From Pseudomonadota bacterium (GTDB lineage Bacteria > Pseudomonadota > Gammaproteobacteria > Burkholderiales > Burkholderiaceae_B), in assembly GCA_023439305.1 (NCBI GenBank), contig JAEXOO010000051.1, positions 1 through 64,000 of the forward strand: 64,000 nucleotides of DNA. The letters run 5' to 3'. A program made the translations under genes and the position numbers. This document shows, piece by piece, positions 10,263 through 18,981 of the stretch (its first letter is position 1; each line of letters begins with the position of its first letter). The notes under the pieces were generated by a model. It had not been told where the DNA came from and made no database searches. It saw only the letters and a list, made by a program, of their open reading frames with translations.

Positions 10263-11486
10263 ATGAATACGGCCTTGCGCTCCCCCATTGATATTGAAGA
10301 ACTCGATCGCAGCTACTTTCAACACGAAACGGACGAGGTTTTCGCCTTGCCACCCGAGTGTTTCACCTCGGAAGCGTTTTTTGAGTTTGAACTCAATGCC
10401 GTCTGGAAGAAGCAGTGGTTCTGTGTCGGGCGCGCGACCGACATTCCCAATGCGGGCGATTTTTTCACCTTCGATGTGGGTAATGATGCCCTGTTCGCCA
10501 TTCGTACCCGGGAAGGCGGCATCAATGTCCTGTCCAATGTTTGCCGCCATCGCAATATGCTGTTGCTGGAAGGCGCGGGCAATGTACGCCGTATCAGTTG
10601 TCCTTTACACGCCTGGGTGTACAACATGGAAGGCGAACTGGTGTCGGCTCCGGGGCTGACCGACAGCGGCGCTGATTTTGATCCCAAGAGCGTCTGTCTG
10701 CCCAAGATCCGTACTGAAGTCTGGGAAGGCTTCATCTTCATCAATTACGACGCCTTGGCGCCTGCTCTGCATACCCGGCTGGACAAGCTGGGCGCACAGC
10801 TGGCGAATTACCGGATGTCCGAACTGAAGTCGTCCGAGCCTCTGAAGATGGAAGGCTTTGATTGGAACTGGAAAATCTTCAACGACGAATGCTACCACTG
10901 CAGTTTTCTGCATGCCTCGTCCTGGGGCGGGATGTACGAAACCAATCCGGAACGGGTGGATGAAAGCGCCGTCTTCAACGATGTGCCCAATGGCATTGTG
11001 TCGTACAACCTCGTCTCCACTCACCGCGATGCGGCGCCGACGCACACGGGTTCCATTCTTCAGCCCCCGATGGAATTCCTGACGGATCAGGAGCGCACGC
11101 AGCTTTCCTACGTGACGGTGGCGCCGAACCTGCTGCTGGTCGCCATGCCGGACAAGGTGAAGTATTTCATGTGGCTGCCCAAAAGCGCCAAGCAATCTAC
11201 CTACGGCGTAGCCTGGATGTATCCGCAGTCCACGCTGGAGCGTGAGGATCACAGGGAAAAGTTCGATCAGGAGCACGATGACCTGTATCCCGTGATGATC
11301 GAGGATCTTTTCGCATGGCGTCGTACGCACTTGGGCATGCAATCGAATTTTGCGTCCCGAGGCCGCCTGACCAATGAAGAGCTGGTCATCAAGCGCTTGC
11401 AGAACTGGCTGATCGAGCTGTATCGCGCCGAAGACCGCCGCGCTGCCGACGAAAGCCGAGTTCTACCTATCAGAGCGATTGCCTAA
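10263..11486 (+). CDS. Rieske non-heme iron oxygenase, alpha subunit
   Basis: The 407-residue protein is a ring-hydroxylating/N-demethylating type oxygenase. A Rieske [2Fe-2S] domain shows CRH (near residue 95) and CPLH (near residue 117). The catalytic domain carries the mononuclear iron histidines in NDECYHCSFLH (about residues 206-216). This active-site pattern and the pairing with a PDR-type reductase recall the oxygenases that act on quaternary ammonium compounds (GbcA, CntA), but the substrate is not known. The ATG at 10263 has a strong AGGAGA site; an upstream in-frame ATG at 10230 lacks one. It is the first gene of the operon that runs to the amidase. Confidence 0.93.
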   Translation: MNTALRSPIDIEELDRSYFQHETDEVFALPPECFTSEAFFEFELNAVWKKQWFCVGRATDIPNAGDFFTFDVGNDALFAIRTREGGINVLSNVCRHRNMLLLEGAGNVRRISCPLHAWVYNMEGELVSAPGLTDSGADFDPKSVCLPKIRTEVWEGFIFINYDALAPALHTRLDKLGAQLANYRMSELKSSEPLKMEGFDWNWKIFNDECYHCSFLHASSWGGMYETNPERVDESAVFNDVPNGIVSYNLVSTHRDAAPTHTGSILQPPMEFLTDQERTQLSYVTVAPNLLLVAMPDKVKYFMWLPKSAKQSTYGVAWMYPQSTLEREDHREKFDQEHDDLYPVMIEDLFAWRRTHLGMQSNFASRGRLTNEELVIKRLQNWLIELYRAEDRRAADESRVLPIRAIA

Positions 11487-11504
11487 GGGATCGGGAGCAG
11501 CATC

Positions 11505-12470
11505 ATGCAGCCAACATTGCAGACGCGCGTGCTGAAGAAAACCAGGCTGTCAGACCGGGTTGTCGGTTTGACGCTCGGTTTGTCCGATGGCGCCGAATTG
11601 CCTGCCTGGAACCCGGGCGCGCATATCGAACTGGAGCTGGCGCCGACCGGCGTCGAGCCCTTGTACCGACAGTATTCGCTGTGCGGTCCGCAGGCCAATA
11701 CGTGCGAGTGGCAGATAGCCGTTTTAAAGGAAGAGGCGGGCCGTGGCGGCTCTGCGTATATCCATGACGCGCTGCAGGAGGGCGATGTGCTGGCCGTCAG
11801 CACGCCCAAAAATCACTTTCCTTTTGCTGCTGATCAAAAGTGCTTCTTTATCGCCGGCGGCATAGGCATTACGCCCATCATGCCCATGGTCCAGGCCGCT
11901 GCGGCGGCCGGCCTGGACTGGCAGTTGCTATACCTGGCCAGAAGCGAGGCTGATTTCATTTTTTTGCAGGAGCTGCGGCAGCTGGATGCGGCGCGCGTCA
12001 AGACGCATGCGTCCAATCAGGATGGCCTGTTTGACTTGCGGGCGGCCTTGCAGACGCTGGACGCGCAGACCGTCGTGTATTCCTGCGGGCCGCAAGCCTT
12101 GCTTGATGCCCTGGAGAGCTGTCAGCGAAACCAGGTGGAACAGGGCTGGAAGTTGGTGCTGGAACGGTTTTCCGTCCAAGCGAGCGCCAATCAGTTCAAG
12201 GGCAGCCGCTTTACCGTGACCCTGCAGCGTTCGGGCAAAAGCATCACGGTGTCGGGCGAGGAAAGCATCCTGGCCGCCTTGAAGCGGGAGGGGGTGCGGG
12301 TCAAGTGTTCGTGCCAGAACGGCACCTGCGGCACCTGCGAGACCGTCGTGATTTCAGGACTGCCTGAGCATCGGGATTTTGTGCTGTCCAAGGAGGAGCG
12401 GCTGTTGAATGAAACCATGATGATCTGCGTCTCCCGCGCCTTGTCGGACGAATTGGTTTTGGATCTATAA
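11505..12470 (+). CDS. PDR-type ferredoxin-NAD(P)H oxidoreductase, Rieske partner
   Basis: The 321-residue protein has the three-part layout of phthalate dioxygenase reductase/VanB proteins: a flavin-binding barrel (YRQYSLCG near residue 64), an NAD-binding domain (FIAGGIGITPIMPMVQ near residue 118) and a C-terminal plant-type [2Fe-2S] ferredoxin (CSCQNGTCGTCE near residue 267, then a downstream cysteine in MMICVS). It passes electrons from NADH to the Rieske oxygenase encoded 18 bp upstream. A single-protein reductase with C-terminal ferredoxin is typical of class I two-component oxygenases. Confidence 0.94.
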   Translation: MQPTLQTRVLKKTRLSDRVVGLTLGLSDGAELPAWNPGAHIELELAPTGVEPLYRQYSLCGPQANTCEWQIAVLKEEAGRGGSAYIHDALQEGDVLAVSTPKNHFPFAADQKCFFIAGGIGITPIMPMVQAAAAAGLDWQLLYLARSEADFIFLQELRQLDAARVKTHASNQDGLFDLRAALQTLDAQTVVYSCGPQALLDALESCQRNQVEQGWKLVLERFSVQASANQFKGSRFTVTLQRSGKSITVSGEESILAALKREGVRVKCSCQNGTCGTCETVVISGLPEHRDFVLSKEERLLNETMMICVSRALSDELVLDL

Positions 12471-12490
12471 AAACAAACAGGAGAAACACC

Positions 12491-13363
12491 ATGAAAAAAG
12501 TGGTGGTAACAGGCGGCTCAGGCCGTGTCGGATCGTACGTGGTGCAGCAGCTGATGCAGACCATGGAGGTGGTGGTGGCGGATTTGAAGCCCAGCCGGCA
12601 CGAGGTCGCTTTCATCCAGACGGATGTGATGGACCTGGACGCGGTGCGCGCTGCGACCCGGGGTGCGGATGCGGTCATTCATCTGGCGGCGATTGATTTC
12701 GACTGGAAGGCGGCCGAAGAGCAGTACATCAATGTCAATGTGCGCGGCACCTGGCATGTGCTGCAGGCCTGCCGCGAAAATGGGGTGAAGAAAGTCGTGC
12801 TGTGCTCCAGCATCTCCGCCTGCGGCCTGTCCGAAATGCGCGCCGACTGGAAGCCCCAGTATCTGCCGGTGGACGAGGCGCATGAGAACAAGCCCTATCA
12901 GGCCTACAGCGTCAGCAAGATCGTCATGGAACAGATGGCCAAGAGCTTCAGCGACGCCGCGGGCATGGACGTGATCTGCCTGCGTCCCCTGGCTGTAGTC
13001 TTGCCGGAAACCATTGCCGATTACATCCAGTTTGTGGACAGCCCCGATCGCCATTGGCTGTTCTACTACATCTGGGCGGCCGATCTGGCGCGCGCGTTTG
13101 AGGCGGCGGTCAATGTGCAGGGCCTGCGCTATGGCGTGTTCTTCATCAGTGCCGACGACAGCTCGCATCCCCAGGCCACCACGGACTGGTATCAGCAGAT
13201 CATGGGACCCGTCCCCGAGGTCAAAAATCCTCGCCGCTACCAGAATCATCCACGCGCTTCTATCTTCAGCAGCAGTGCCGCCAAGGAGATTCTGGGCTGG
13301 GAGCCCAGCACGGATTTTAATCAATTGCGGCAAGAGTATGCCTTGGCCAAAGACACGGCCTGA
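12491..13363 (+). CDS. NAD-dependent epimerase/dehydratase or dehydrogenase
   Basis: The 290-residue extended short-chain dehydrogenase has the Rossmann motif VTGGSGRVGSYV at residues 6-17 and the catalytic YSVSK (YxxxK) near residue 140. The fold and the N-terminus resemble uronate dehydrogenase and related NAD-dependent sugar-acid oxidoreductases, but the substrate is unknown. AGGAG precedes the ATG. As third gene of the Rieske operon it probably oxidises or rearranges a product of the oxygenase step. Confidence 0.88.
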   Translation: MKKVVVTGGSGRVGSYVVQQLMQTMEVVVADLKPSRHEVAFIQTDVMDLDAVRAATRGADAVIHLAAIDFDWKAAEEQYINVNVRGTWHVLQACRENGVKKVVLCSSISACGLSEMRADWKPQYLPVDEAHENKPYQAYSVSKIVMEQMAKSFSDAAGMDVICLRPLAVVLPETIADYIQFVDSPDRHWLFYYIWAADLARAFEAAVNVQGLRYGVFFISADDSSHPQATTDWYQQIMGPVPEVKNPRRYQNHPRASIFSSSAAKEILGWEPSTDFNQLRQEYALAKDTA

Positions 13364-13417
13364 CAGCGCCTAGGTGACATCTATCAATGACTAAAAATTC
13401 AAATCTGGAGGCTGGCC

Positions 13418-14032
13418 ATGACCGGTATTAAAACAGGCACGTTGGACTGGACGGGCGACAACCCATTTATCTACTTGAAAACCGATCCGGACCAGGATTG
13501 GTCTTCTCTGTCTCTGTACTTTCGCATCGCCAGTTCGGCCTACGGCAGCGGTCAAGCCATTCTGGTGCTGGACAAGCCGTACGATGAGGGCGATGACAGC
13601 GACCTTCGCGTGCTGATCACGGACAATCAGCCATTGGCCGACTACCTGGTGCGCGATTTCGTGCGTCATTTCGGTTTGTTTCGCAAAGCGGTAGCCCTGG
13701 ATAAACTGCGTGTTTTCAACGACGGGGTGTTTCAGACGGCCAACCGTTTCCCCGAACAGGTGACGGAGTCGGTCGCATCGGCCGGCGCTGGCCTGAGCAT
13801 TGCGCTGCAATGGGATCAAATGACCCAGCCGGCGATTTGCGTGGATCTGCCGCAAAGCCAGACCCAGACTCAGCAGCATGAAATGATGTGTGTCTTTCAT
13901 CCGGCGCAGCAAGCCCGGGTTCTGGTCAATGGCGCTCCCTTGCAGGGCGCCACCATCGAGCGGGACTTCAACGGAACGCGGGCGCAGTCGGCCAGCTTGG
14001 CCAACAGTGAAACCTGGGTGCGCGTAGCGTAG
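13418..14032 (+). CDS. Conserved-looking protein of unknown function in the Rieske operon
   Basis: The 204-residue product is not recognised. It has no signal peptide, membrane segment or obvious nucleotide or metal site. It is acidic and rich in short beta-type stretches (FIYLKTD, LSLYFRIA, QAILVLDK). A GGAGG ribosome site precedes the ATG, and the downstream DUF1116 gene begins 8 bp after its stop, so it is a real member of the operon. It might be a non-catalytic partner of the DUF1116 protein or of the oxygenase; this is a guess from adjacency only. Confidence 0.75.
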   Translation: MTGIKTGTLDWTGDNPFIYLKTDPDQDWSSLSLYFRIASSAYGSGQAILVLDKPYDEGDDSDLRVLITDNQPLADYLVRDFVRHFGLFRKAVALDKLRVFNDGVFQTANRFPEQVTESVASAGAGLSIALQWDQMTQPAICVDLPQSQTQTQQHEMMCVFHPAQQARVLVNGAPLQGATIERDFNGTRAQSASLANSETWVRVA

Positions 14033-14040
14033 GGGGCGGC

Positions 14041-15213
14041 ATGGTTCAGCATGTAAACACAAGCGCGTCATCCGTCATGCCGTTCTGGACGGGAGTCCGG
14101 CCGCTGCGAGATATTCTGCCGTCCCAAGGCCGTCTGGTTTTACATGCTGGGCCTCCGTTCCGGGATGTGCATGAAATGCCGGCCGCTGTCCGCAATTCGG
14201 TACTGGTCGGCATGTTGTATGAAGGTTGGGCAGCCAGCAAAGCCCAAGCGCAGGCCTTGCTGGATGAAGGCGGGGTCCAGTTGGCGCCCGCCCAGGATTT
14301 CGGCGTCGTGGTGCCGCTGGCCGGCGTGGCCACGGCTTCCATGTATGTGCTGGAGGTCAGCGACGACCAGCGGCCTGAACACAAACGGTATTCCGTGCTG
14401 AATGAAGGGATGAGCTGGTGCACGCGCCTGGGCATTTTTGACGACGAGATGGTGCCGCATCTGCATTGGTTGCATCAGGAGCTGGGCGCAAGACTGGCGG
14501 CCTGTTTCCAGGGCAAGGTGGATTTAGCACCCATTTTGCAGGCTTCGCTGATCAATGGCGATGACGGGCATGCCCGCACCCTGCATGCGTCTCGTCTGCT
14601 GGCCGACATTATTGTCTCCTGGGGCATCAATGACGAGCGCAGCAAGACCTTTCTCTACGAGGCACAGGCATGGGCGCTGAACTACTGGATGGCCGCCAGC
14701 GCCTTGATCCTGGCAGCGCAGGAGCAGGAGGGCGGCGATGACCGTATCGTCAAGGTAGGCGGTAACGGTTTGCGTTTCGGCGTGCAGATGGCAGGCGCGA
14801 ATACATGGCTGGTGGCCGATGCACCGGTGATCGCCGGTCATCCAGATCCGGGCCATGAAGAAGCCACAGCGCTGGGCGCTTTGGGCGACAGCGCTGTGGT
14901 GGATTTTGTGGGGCTGGGGGGGCAGTGCCTGGATCTGGCCGGCCTGAGCGCCCATAAACTGCGGGCGTTTCTACCGGCGGATTACCTGAACCGCCAAAGT
15001 CACTTTTTGACGTCCAGACTGCCTTTTCTGGCCGGACGTGCCGGCATCACGGATTTTGGCTGTGTCTTGTCCCGTGATACCGGGCCTTTGGTCCTGCTGG
15101 GCATGATCGACGAGGCAGGGAAACGGGGGCGGATCGGTGGCGGCGTAGCGACCGTGGATGCCCGGTTATTGAAGGCGCTCAAGGAGTGGCACAATGAAAC
15201 GACAGTGGTTTAA
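14041..15213 (+). CDS. DUF1116 family protein (AllG/YlbE-like)
   Basis: The 390-residue protein matches the DUF1116 family, whose E. coli member YlbE (AllG) is one of three subunits of oxamate carbamoyltransferase (AllFGH). Shared features are LVLHAGPPFRDVHEMP near residue 32, MLYEGWAASKAQAQALL near residue 58, VPLAGVATASM near residue 92, and a C-terminal glycine-rich part. No AllF/FdrA or AllH/DUF2877 gene lies nearby. It overlaps the amidase start by 20 bases. In this setting it may handle a carbamoyl- or amide-bearing intermediate; that role is inferred. Confidence 0.82.
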   Translation: MVQHVNTSASSVMPFWTGVRPLRDILPSQGRLVLHAGPPFRDVHEMPAAVRNSVLVGMLYEGWAASKAQAQALLDEGGVQLAPAQDFGVVVPLAGVATASMYVLEVSDDQRPEHKRYSVLNEGMSWCTRLGIFDDEMVPHLHWLHQELGARLAACFQGKVDLAPILQASLINGDDGHARTLHASRLLADIIVSWGINDERSKTFLYEAQAWALNYWMAASALILAAQEQEGGDDRIVKVGGNGLRFGVQMAGANTWLVADAPVIAGHPDPGHEEATALGALGDSAVVDFVGLGGQCLDLAGLSAHKLRAFLPADYLNRQSHFLTSRLPFLAGRAGITDFGCVLSRDTGPLVLLGMIDEAGKRGRIGGGVATVDARLLKALKEWHNETTVV

Positions 15214-16504
15214 GCTGCCTCTGCATCAACTGCTGCATGCCCTGCACACAGGCGAAGCTGGGCTGCCCGAAATCGTGACGTCTTTTTACGATCGTATTGC
15301 TACGCGGGACGAAAAGGTCGGCGCCTGGCAGTATCTGATCGATCAGGAAGACTACCTGGCGGAGTACGAAAGCCGCAGCGATTTCTACAAGGCCTCACCC
15401 TTGATGGGGCTGCCTTTTGCCGTCAAGGACGTGATCGACACGGCCGACATTCCGACGGCGATGGGCTCCGCGATTCATCGGGATCGCATTCCGGACATGG
15501 ATGCGTCCTGCGTAACGGCCATGAAGGCGGCGGGCGGCATCCTGATGGGCAAGACCGTCACGACCGAGTTTGCCTACTTCCAGGCCGGCAAGACGGGCAA
15601 TCCCCATGACGTCGAGCGCACTCCGGGCGGCTCGTCCAGCGGCTCGGCGGCGGCTGTCGCCGACTACATGGTTCCGATTGCCTTCGGTACTCAAACGGCG
15701 GCCTCCGTGATTCGGCCCGCCTCGTATTGCGGTTGCGTCGGCTATGTGGGCAGCAAGAACGAGTTCTCCTTGCGCAATATCCAGCCCTTGGCCCAGTCGC
15801 TGGATTCGCTGGGTATCCTCAGCAACGATGTGCTCGATACCCTGCTGGTCCGCGATGTGTTGCTGCACAAAACCCTGAGCCTGGGCGCTCCGGGCCGGTC
15901 GCCGTCCTATGGTTTCGGTGTTTTTTCGGGCGAGGTTCTGGGAGCGGTGCAGGACACGATGCTGCAGACGCTGTACGGCTGCCGCCAGGCGCTGCTGGAG
16001 CAGGGGCATCGGGCTGTCGACTTTCCCCTGGCGCAAACCGTGGCGGAGTTGAACACGCTGCACGCCCAGATCATGTCCTATGAAGTGGCCCGCAACCTGG
16101 TTTACGAGCAGCAGCACCACGAGACTTTGAGCGCACATATGCAGGGCTTGATCAGCGCCGGCCTGGCCTTGCCGTACCGGGACTATGTGGCGGCCCTGCA
16201 AAAAGCGCAGATGCACAAACAGGCGCTGCTGGGCTGGTTCGAGCATCACGATGCCGATTTCATCCTGGCCCCTGCGGCTCCCGGTGTTGCGCCTTCTAAA
16301 ACCGAAGGCACGGGCGCTCCTTTCATGAGCCGAGCCTGGCAGCTCGCCGGCCTGCCTGTCGTATCTTTGCCCTTGGGCTATTGGCAGAAAATGCCCATGG
16401 GCCTGCAACTGATCGGCAAGCCGCATCAGGATGATGCCTTGCTGCTGCAGGCCAGGCAGTTGCAGCAGCAGTTCCTGGGGGAGGGCACGGCGCTTGCTGG
16501 GTAA
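15194..16504 (+). CDS. Amidase (amidase signature family)
   Basis: The 436-residue protein belongs to the amidase signature family of Ser-cisSer-Lys hydrolases. The catalytic lysine is in FAVKDVIDT near residue 75, the cis-serine in TPGGSSSGSAAAV near residue 150, and the nucleophile serine in GTQTAASVIRPA near residue 175. Its C-terminal part (LPVVSLPLGYWQKMPMGLQLIG) is also typical. It hydrolyses an amide, releasing ammonia or an amine. It is the last gene of the Rieske operon, before a strong terminator, and its start overlaps the DUF1116 gene. Confidence 0.92.
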   Translation: MKRQWFKLPLHQLLHALHTGEAGLPEIVTSFYDRIATRDEKVGAWQYLIDQEDYLAEYESRSDFYKASPLMGLPFAVKDVIDTADIPTAMGSAIHRDRIPDMDASCVTAMKAAGGILMGKTVTTEFAYFQAGKTGNPHDVERTPGGSSSGSAAAVADYMVPIAFGTQTAASVIRPASYCGCVGYVGSKNEFSLRNIQPLAQSLDSLGILSNDVLDTLLVRDVLLHKTLSLGAPGRSPSYGFGVFSGEVLGAVQDTMLQTLYGCRQALLEQGHRAVDFPLAQTVAELNTLHAQIMSYEVARNLVYEQQHHETLSAHMQGLISAGLALPYRDYVAALQKAQMHKQALLGWFEHHDADFILAPAAPGVAPSKTEGTGAPFMSRAWQLAGLPVVSLPLGYWQKMPMGLQLIGKPHQDDALLLQARQLQQQFLGEGTALAG

Positions 16505-16533
16505 GTAATACCGCTTGTCCTGTGTTTGGCTTG

Positions 16534-16560
16534 CGTCCTGTTTTTACAGGACGTTTTTTT
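16534..16560 (+). terminator. Strong intrinsic terminator ending the Rieske/amidase operon
   Basis: A perfect 8-bp stem (16534-16541 with 16546-16553) with a TTTT loop is followed by seven T. It marks the end of the transcript begun before 10263. Confidence 0.93.
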
Positions 16561-16572
16561 ATTCGCCGCGAT

Positions 16573-17007
16573 TCAGAATCGGTTGAGGACGTATTTTTCA
16601 AATAGGCGTTTCAAGCCATACAGTGCTGCAGCGATAAGGGCGGCAATCGCCAGAAAATCGATGCTGAATACGCTTTGCTGTTTATGGGGCAGTTCCAGGT
16701 AGATATGCTCGTCTGCAGGGCGGGCATAGGTCATGGGAATGGCGGGCTTGGGCAGCTTGGCCCGCATGACGATATATGTGCCGTTGGCGCCAGCTTGCAG
16801 CAGCAGCGCGTCCACCTTGACGGGATGCGGACGGGAGCTGAGATCGGGGGCGCAAAGGTGGTGGGCGCCTTGATCCCAGGCATCCTGGTTTTCAGGGCAG
16901 TAGGCGTTGATGGATTGACCATTGCTGAACTGGACTTTCAGCCATCCCTCTGAAGACGCTGCGGCATCGCTGCTTACCGTTACGTCTGTCAGGCTTATGG
17001 TGGTCAT
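16573..17007 (-). CDS. Small membrane-anchored protein of unknown function
   Basis: The 144-residue product is unrecognised. Residues 1-105 form a soluble, probably beta-rich part with two cysteines (NAYCPEN, HHLCAPD). Residues about 112-130 (FSIDFLAIAALIAAALYGL) are a single membrane segment followed by a short basic tail, so it looks tail-anchored. An AAAGGAA ribosome site precedes the ATG. It reads towards the amidase terminator. It may belong with the neighbouring transporter locus, but nothing proves this. Confidence 0.65.
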   Translation of the reverse strand: MTTISLTDVTVSSDAAASSEGWLKVQFSNGQSINAYCPENQDAWDQGAHHLCAPDLSSRPHPVKVDALLLQAGANGTYIVMRAKLPKPAIPMTYARPADEHIYLELPHKQQSVFSIDFLAIAALIAAALYGLKRLFEKYVLNRF

Positions 17008-17142
17008 GGCGTATTTCCTTTAGAGCCGGTTTCCGTGCCATGAATGGATCGAGAACGGGTTCCTGTGTATTGCAAAGTCATCCTTCAGTCAGCGGTGGGC
17101 AGAACGTGGCTCCGCGTATGACGAATTCTATAAAAGATTATT

Positions 17143-17179
17143 CTATATAAGCCATTGCGAGAATATGGCTTTTGTATAG
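17143..17179. promoter_or_regulatory. AT-rich imperfect inverted repeat
   Basis: In the 283-bp gap between the small membrane protein and the transporter, CTATA (17143-17147) pairs with TATAG (17175-17179) and AAGCCAT (17149-17155) with ATGGCTT (17165-17171). The stretch is much richer in A and T than its surroundings and lies upstream of the minus-strand gene starting at 17007, so it could be a promoter or operator. No protein-coding gene is seen in this gap. Confidence 0.4.
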
Positions 17180-17231
17180 GCAGAATGTCTTTTTTGTTCA
17201 TTGGCTTTACGATGGATCAATGAACGTCGAC

Positions 17232-17262
17232 ACAAAAAAAGCCCTGCATGGCAGGGCTTTTT
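17232..17262 (-). terminator. Intrinsic terminator after the MHS transporter
   Basis: A 7-bp stem (17241-17247 with 17251-17257) is flanked by eight A on the left, giving the U tract on the minus strand, and five T on the right, so it could work in both directions. Confidence 0.88.
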
Positions 17263-17290
17263 CAGAGTGGCTACGCAGATACGTGATGGG

Positions 17291-18670
17291 TTAGCTCGCG
17301 CTTGCCTTGCCCAGGCCGACAGCAGGCTTGGCATCGGGCATGGGTTCGGTGTGATAGCGGCGCAGGGGTTTGTTGGCCGTCTCGGGCATCAATACCGTGA
17401 CCCAGAAGAAGCACAGCACCGCCACGACCGTGACATAGAAAGCAGGGGCCAGGTAGCTGCCCGTCTGTGTGGTCAACCAGATGGCCAGGTAGGGAGCTGT
17501 GCCGCCGAAGATGGCGAACGTGATGTTGTAGCACATGCTCGATGCGGTATAGCGCATGTCAGTGGGGAACATCTCCGATAGCAGGGTCACGGCGACGACG
17601 CTGGCTGCAACCTGGCCGATGCCGATGATCAGCATGCCGAGTATGGCGGTTTCCAGCGAGGCGCCGTTATTGACGATGATATAGGCGGGAATGGTGAACA
17701 GGGCATGCCAGATCGCGGCAAACTGCATCATCCGACGGCGGCCCACTTTGTCCGAAATGACGCCGGCGATCGGGGTCAGCGCCGTCACGAACAGCAAGGC
17801 GACCATATTGGCGGTCAGCGACTGGACCGGCGACAAGCCGATGACCGTGCGCAGAAAGGTGTTCATGTAGGTGGAAAAAATGTAGAAGGACAGGGCGTAC
17901 AGTACGATGAATCCGCCCAGCTTCACGATGTTGCTCCCTTCCGCCTTGAAAACCTGTGACGCCGTGTAGCTGGCCTGGCCTTTTTTCTCTGCCCGCATTT
18001 GCTGGAACTCAGGCGATTCGGACAAATGGTCGCGAATGAAGAACGCCACCACGCCCATGGGAACAGCCAGCAGGAAAATCGCGCGCCAGCCCCAGTCGCC
18101 CATGGCTTCGGCGCCCACCACGGCCGCCAGGCCGGCGCTGATGCCTGCCGCCATGGCAAAGGCGAAGTACGTAGCGCCCGACATGGCCCAGGCATACGAG
18201 TTGCGCTTGTTCATAGGGCTGTGTTCGACCGTATAGATGGTAGCGCCGGTGTATTCGCCGCCGGCGGACAGCCCCTGGATACAGCGGATGATGATCAGCA
18301 GAATCGGCGCCCAGATGCCGATGCTGTGATAGGTTGGGATCAGGCCGATGGCGGCGGTGGAGCCGGACATCAGCAAGACGGTCAAGGCCAGAATCTTCTT
18401 GCGGCCTATTCTATCTCCCAGCCGGCCGAAGTAAATGCCCCCCAAGGGCCGCACGATGAATGACACCAGAAACACGGCGAAGGTAGCCAGCAGGCCAGCC
18501 ATCTTGTCTTCCGAGGGGAAGAAATTCTGTGCGATGTAGACGGCCATGTAGCCGAACAGGGCGAAATCAAACCATTCAACGATCGTGCCGGCCGCTGAAC
18601 CCATCATTACTTTCTTGATATGGCTGGTATCGGCATGTTTCGATCCCGCCACGCTGGTTTCCCGTTGCAT
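17291..18670 (-). CDS. MFS transporter of the metabolite:H+ symporter (MHS) family
   Basis: The 459-residue protein has 12 predicted membrane segments. It carries MHS-family marks: GTIVEWFDFALFGYMA near residue 30, FIVRPLGGIYFGRLGDRIGRKK near residue 80, and RCIQGLSAGGEYTGA near residue 125. Relatives import shikimate, proline/betaine, dicarboxylates or aromatic acids by proton symport. GAGGAGAC lies upstream of the ATG. It is divergent from a LysR regulator and close to the Rieske operon, so it may import that operon's substrate; that link is inferred. Confidence 0.92.
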   Translation of the reverse strand: MQRETSVAGSKHADTSHIKKVMMGSAAGTIVEWFDFALFGYMAVYIAQNFFPSEDKMAGLLATFAVFLVSFIVRPLGGIYFGRLGDRIGRKKILALTVLLMSGSTAAIGLIPTYHSIGIWAPILLIIIRCIQGLSAGGEYTGATIYTVEHSPMNKRNSYAWAMSGATYFAFAMAAGISAGLAAVVGAEAMGDWGWRAIFLLAVPMGVVAFFIRDHLSESPEFQQMRAEKKGQASYTASQVFKAEGSNIVKLGGFIVLYALSFYIFSTYMNTFLRTVIGLSPVQSLTANMVALLFVTALTPIAGVISDKVGRRRMMQFAAIWHALFTIPAYIIVNNGASLETAILGMLIIGIGQVAASVVAVTLLSEMFPTDMRYTASSMCYNITFAIFGGTAPYLAIWLTTQTGSYLAPAFYVTVVAVLCFFWVTVLMPETANKPLRRYHTEPMPDAKPAVGLGKASAS

Positions 18671-18938
18671 ACTTATGTCTCCTCAAGTATTGGGGCTATC
18701 TGTTTTTTTCTGAAGTCAAACCCTGTAGGCGGGTTCTTGTTTTTATTATTGATACGTTGATTTGAGTCTTGTTGATATTGATGTAGAGGTCGAATTTTGC
18801 GTCGACCGGAACCGGGTGGATTCCTCCTTTCTATCTGGAGCTGCAGGAGCTCATGACATCCTCGTGGATGTGCTGGCCAGCACGTGATCGATAAGCTAAA
18901 CCTCTGCAAATTCCTTGTCCATTCACTATTCGCGCTCT

Positions 18939-18962
18939 ATTATTGATCGCGATGTTAATAAT
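18939..18962. promoter_or_regulatory. Candidate LysR operator between transporter and regulator
   Basis: The divergent gap 18671-18981 contains no gene. Close to the LysR start lies ATTATT (18939-18944) with AATAAT (18957-18962), an inverted repeat with a 12-base spacer, of the size bound by LysR proteins. The rest of the gap shows no further clear structure. Confidence 0.45.
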
Positions 18963-18981
18963 GAAAAAAACGAGCTGACCC

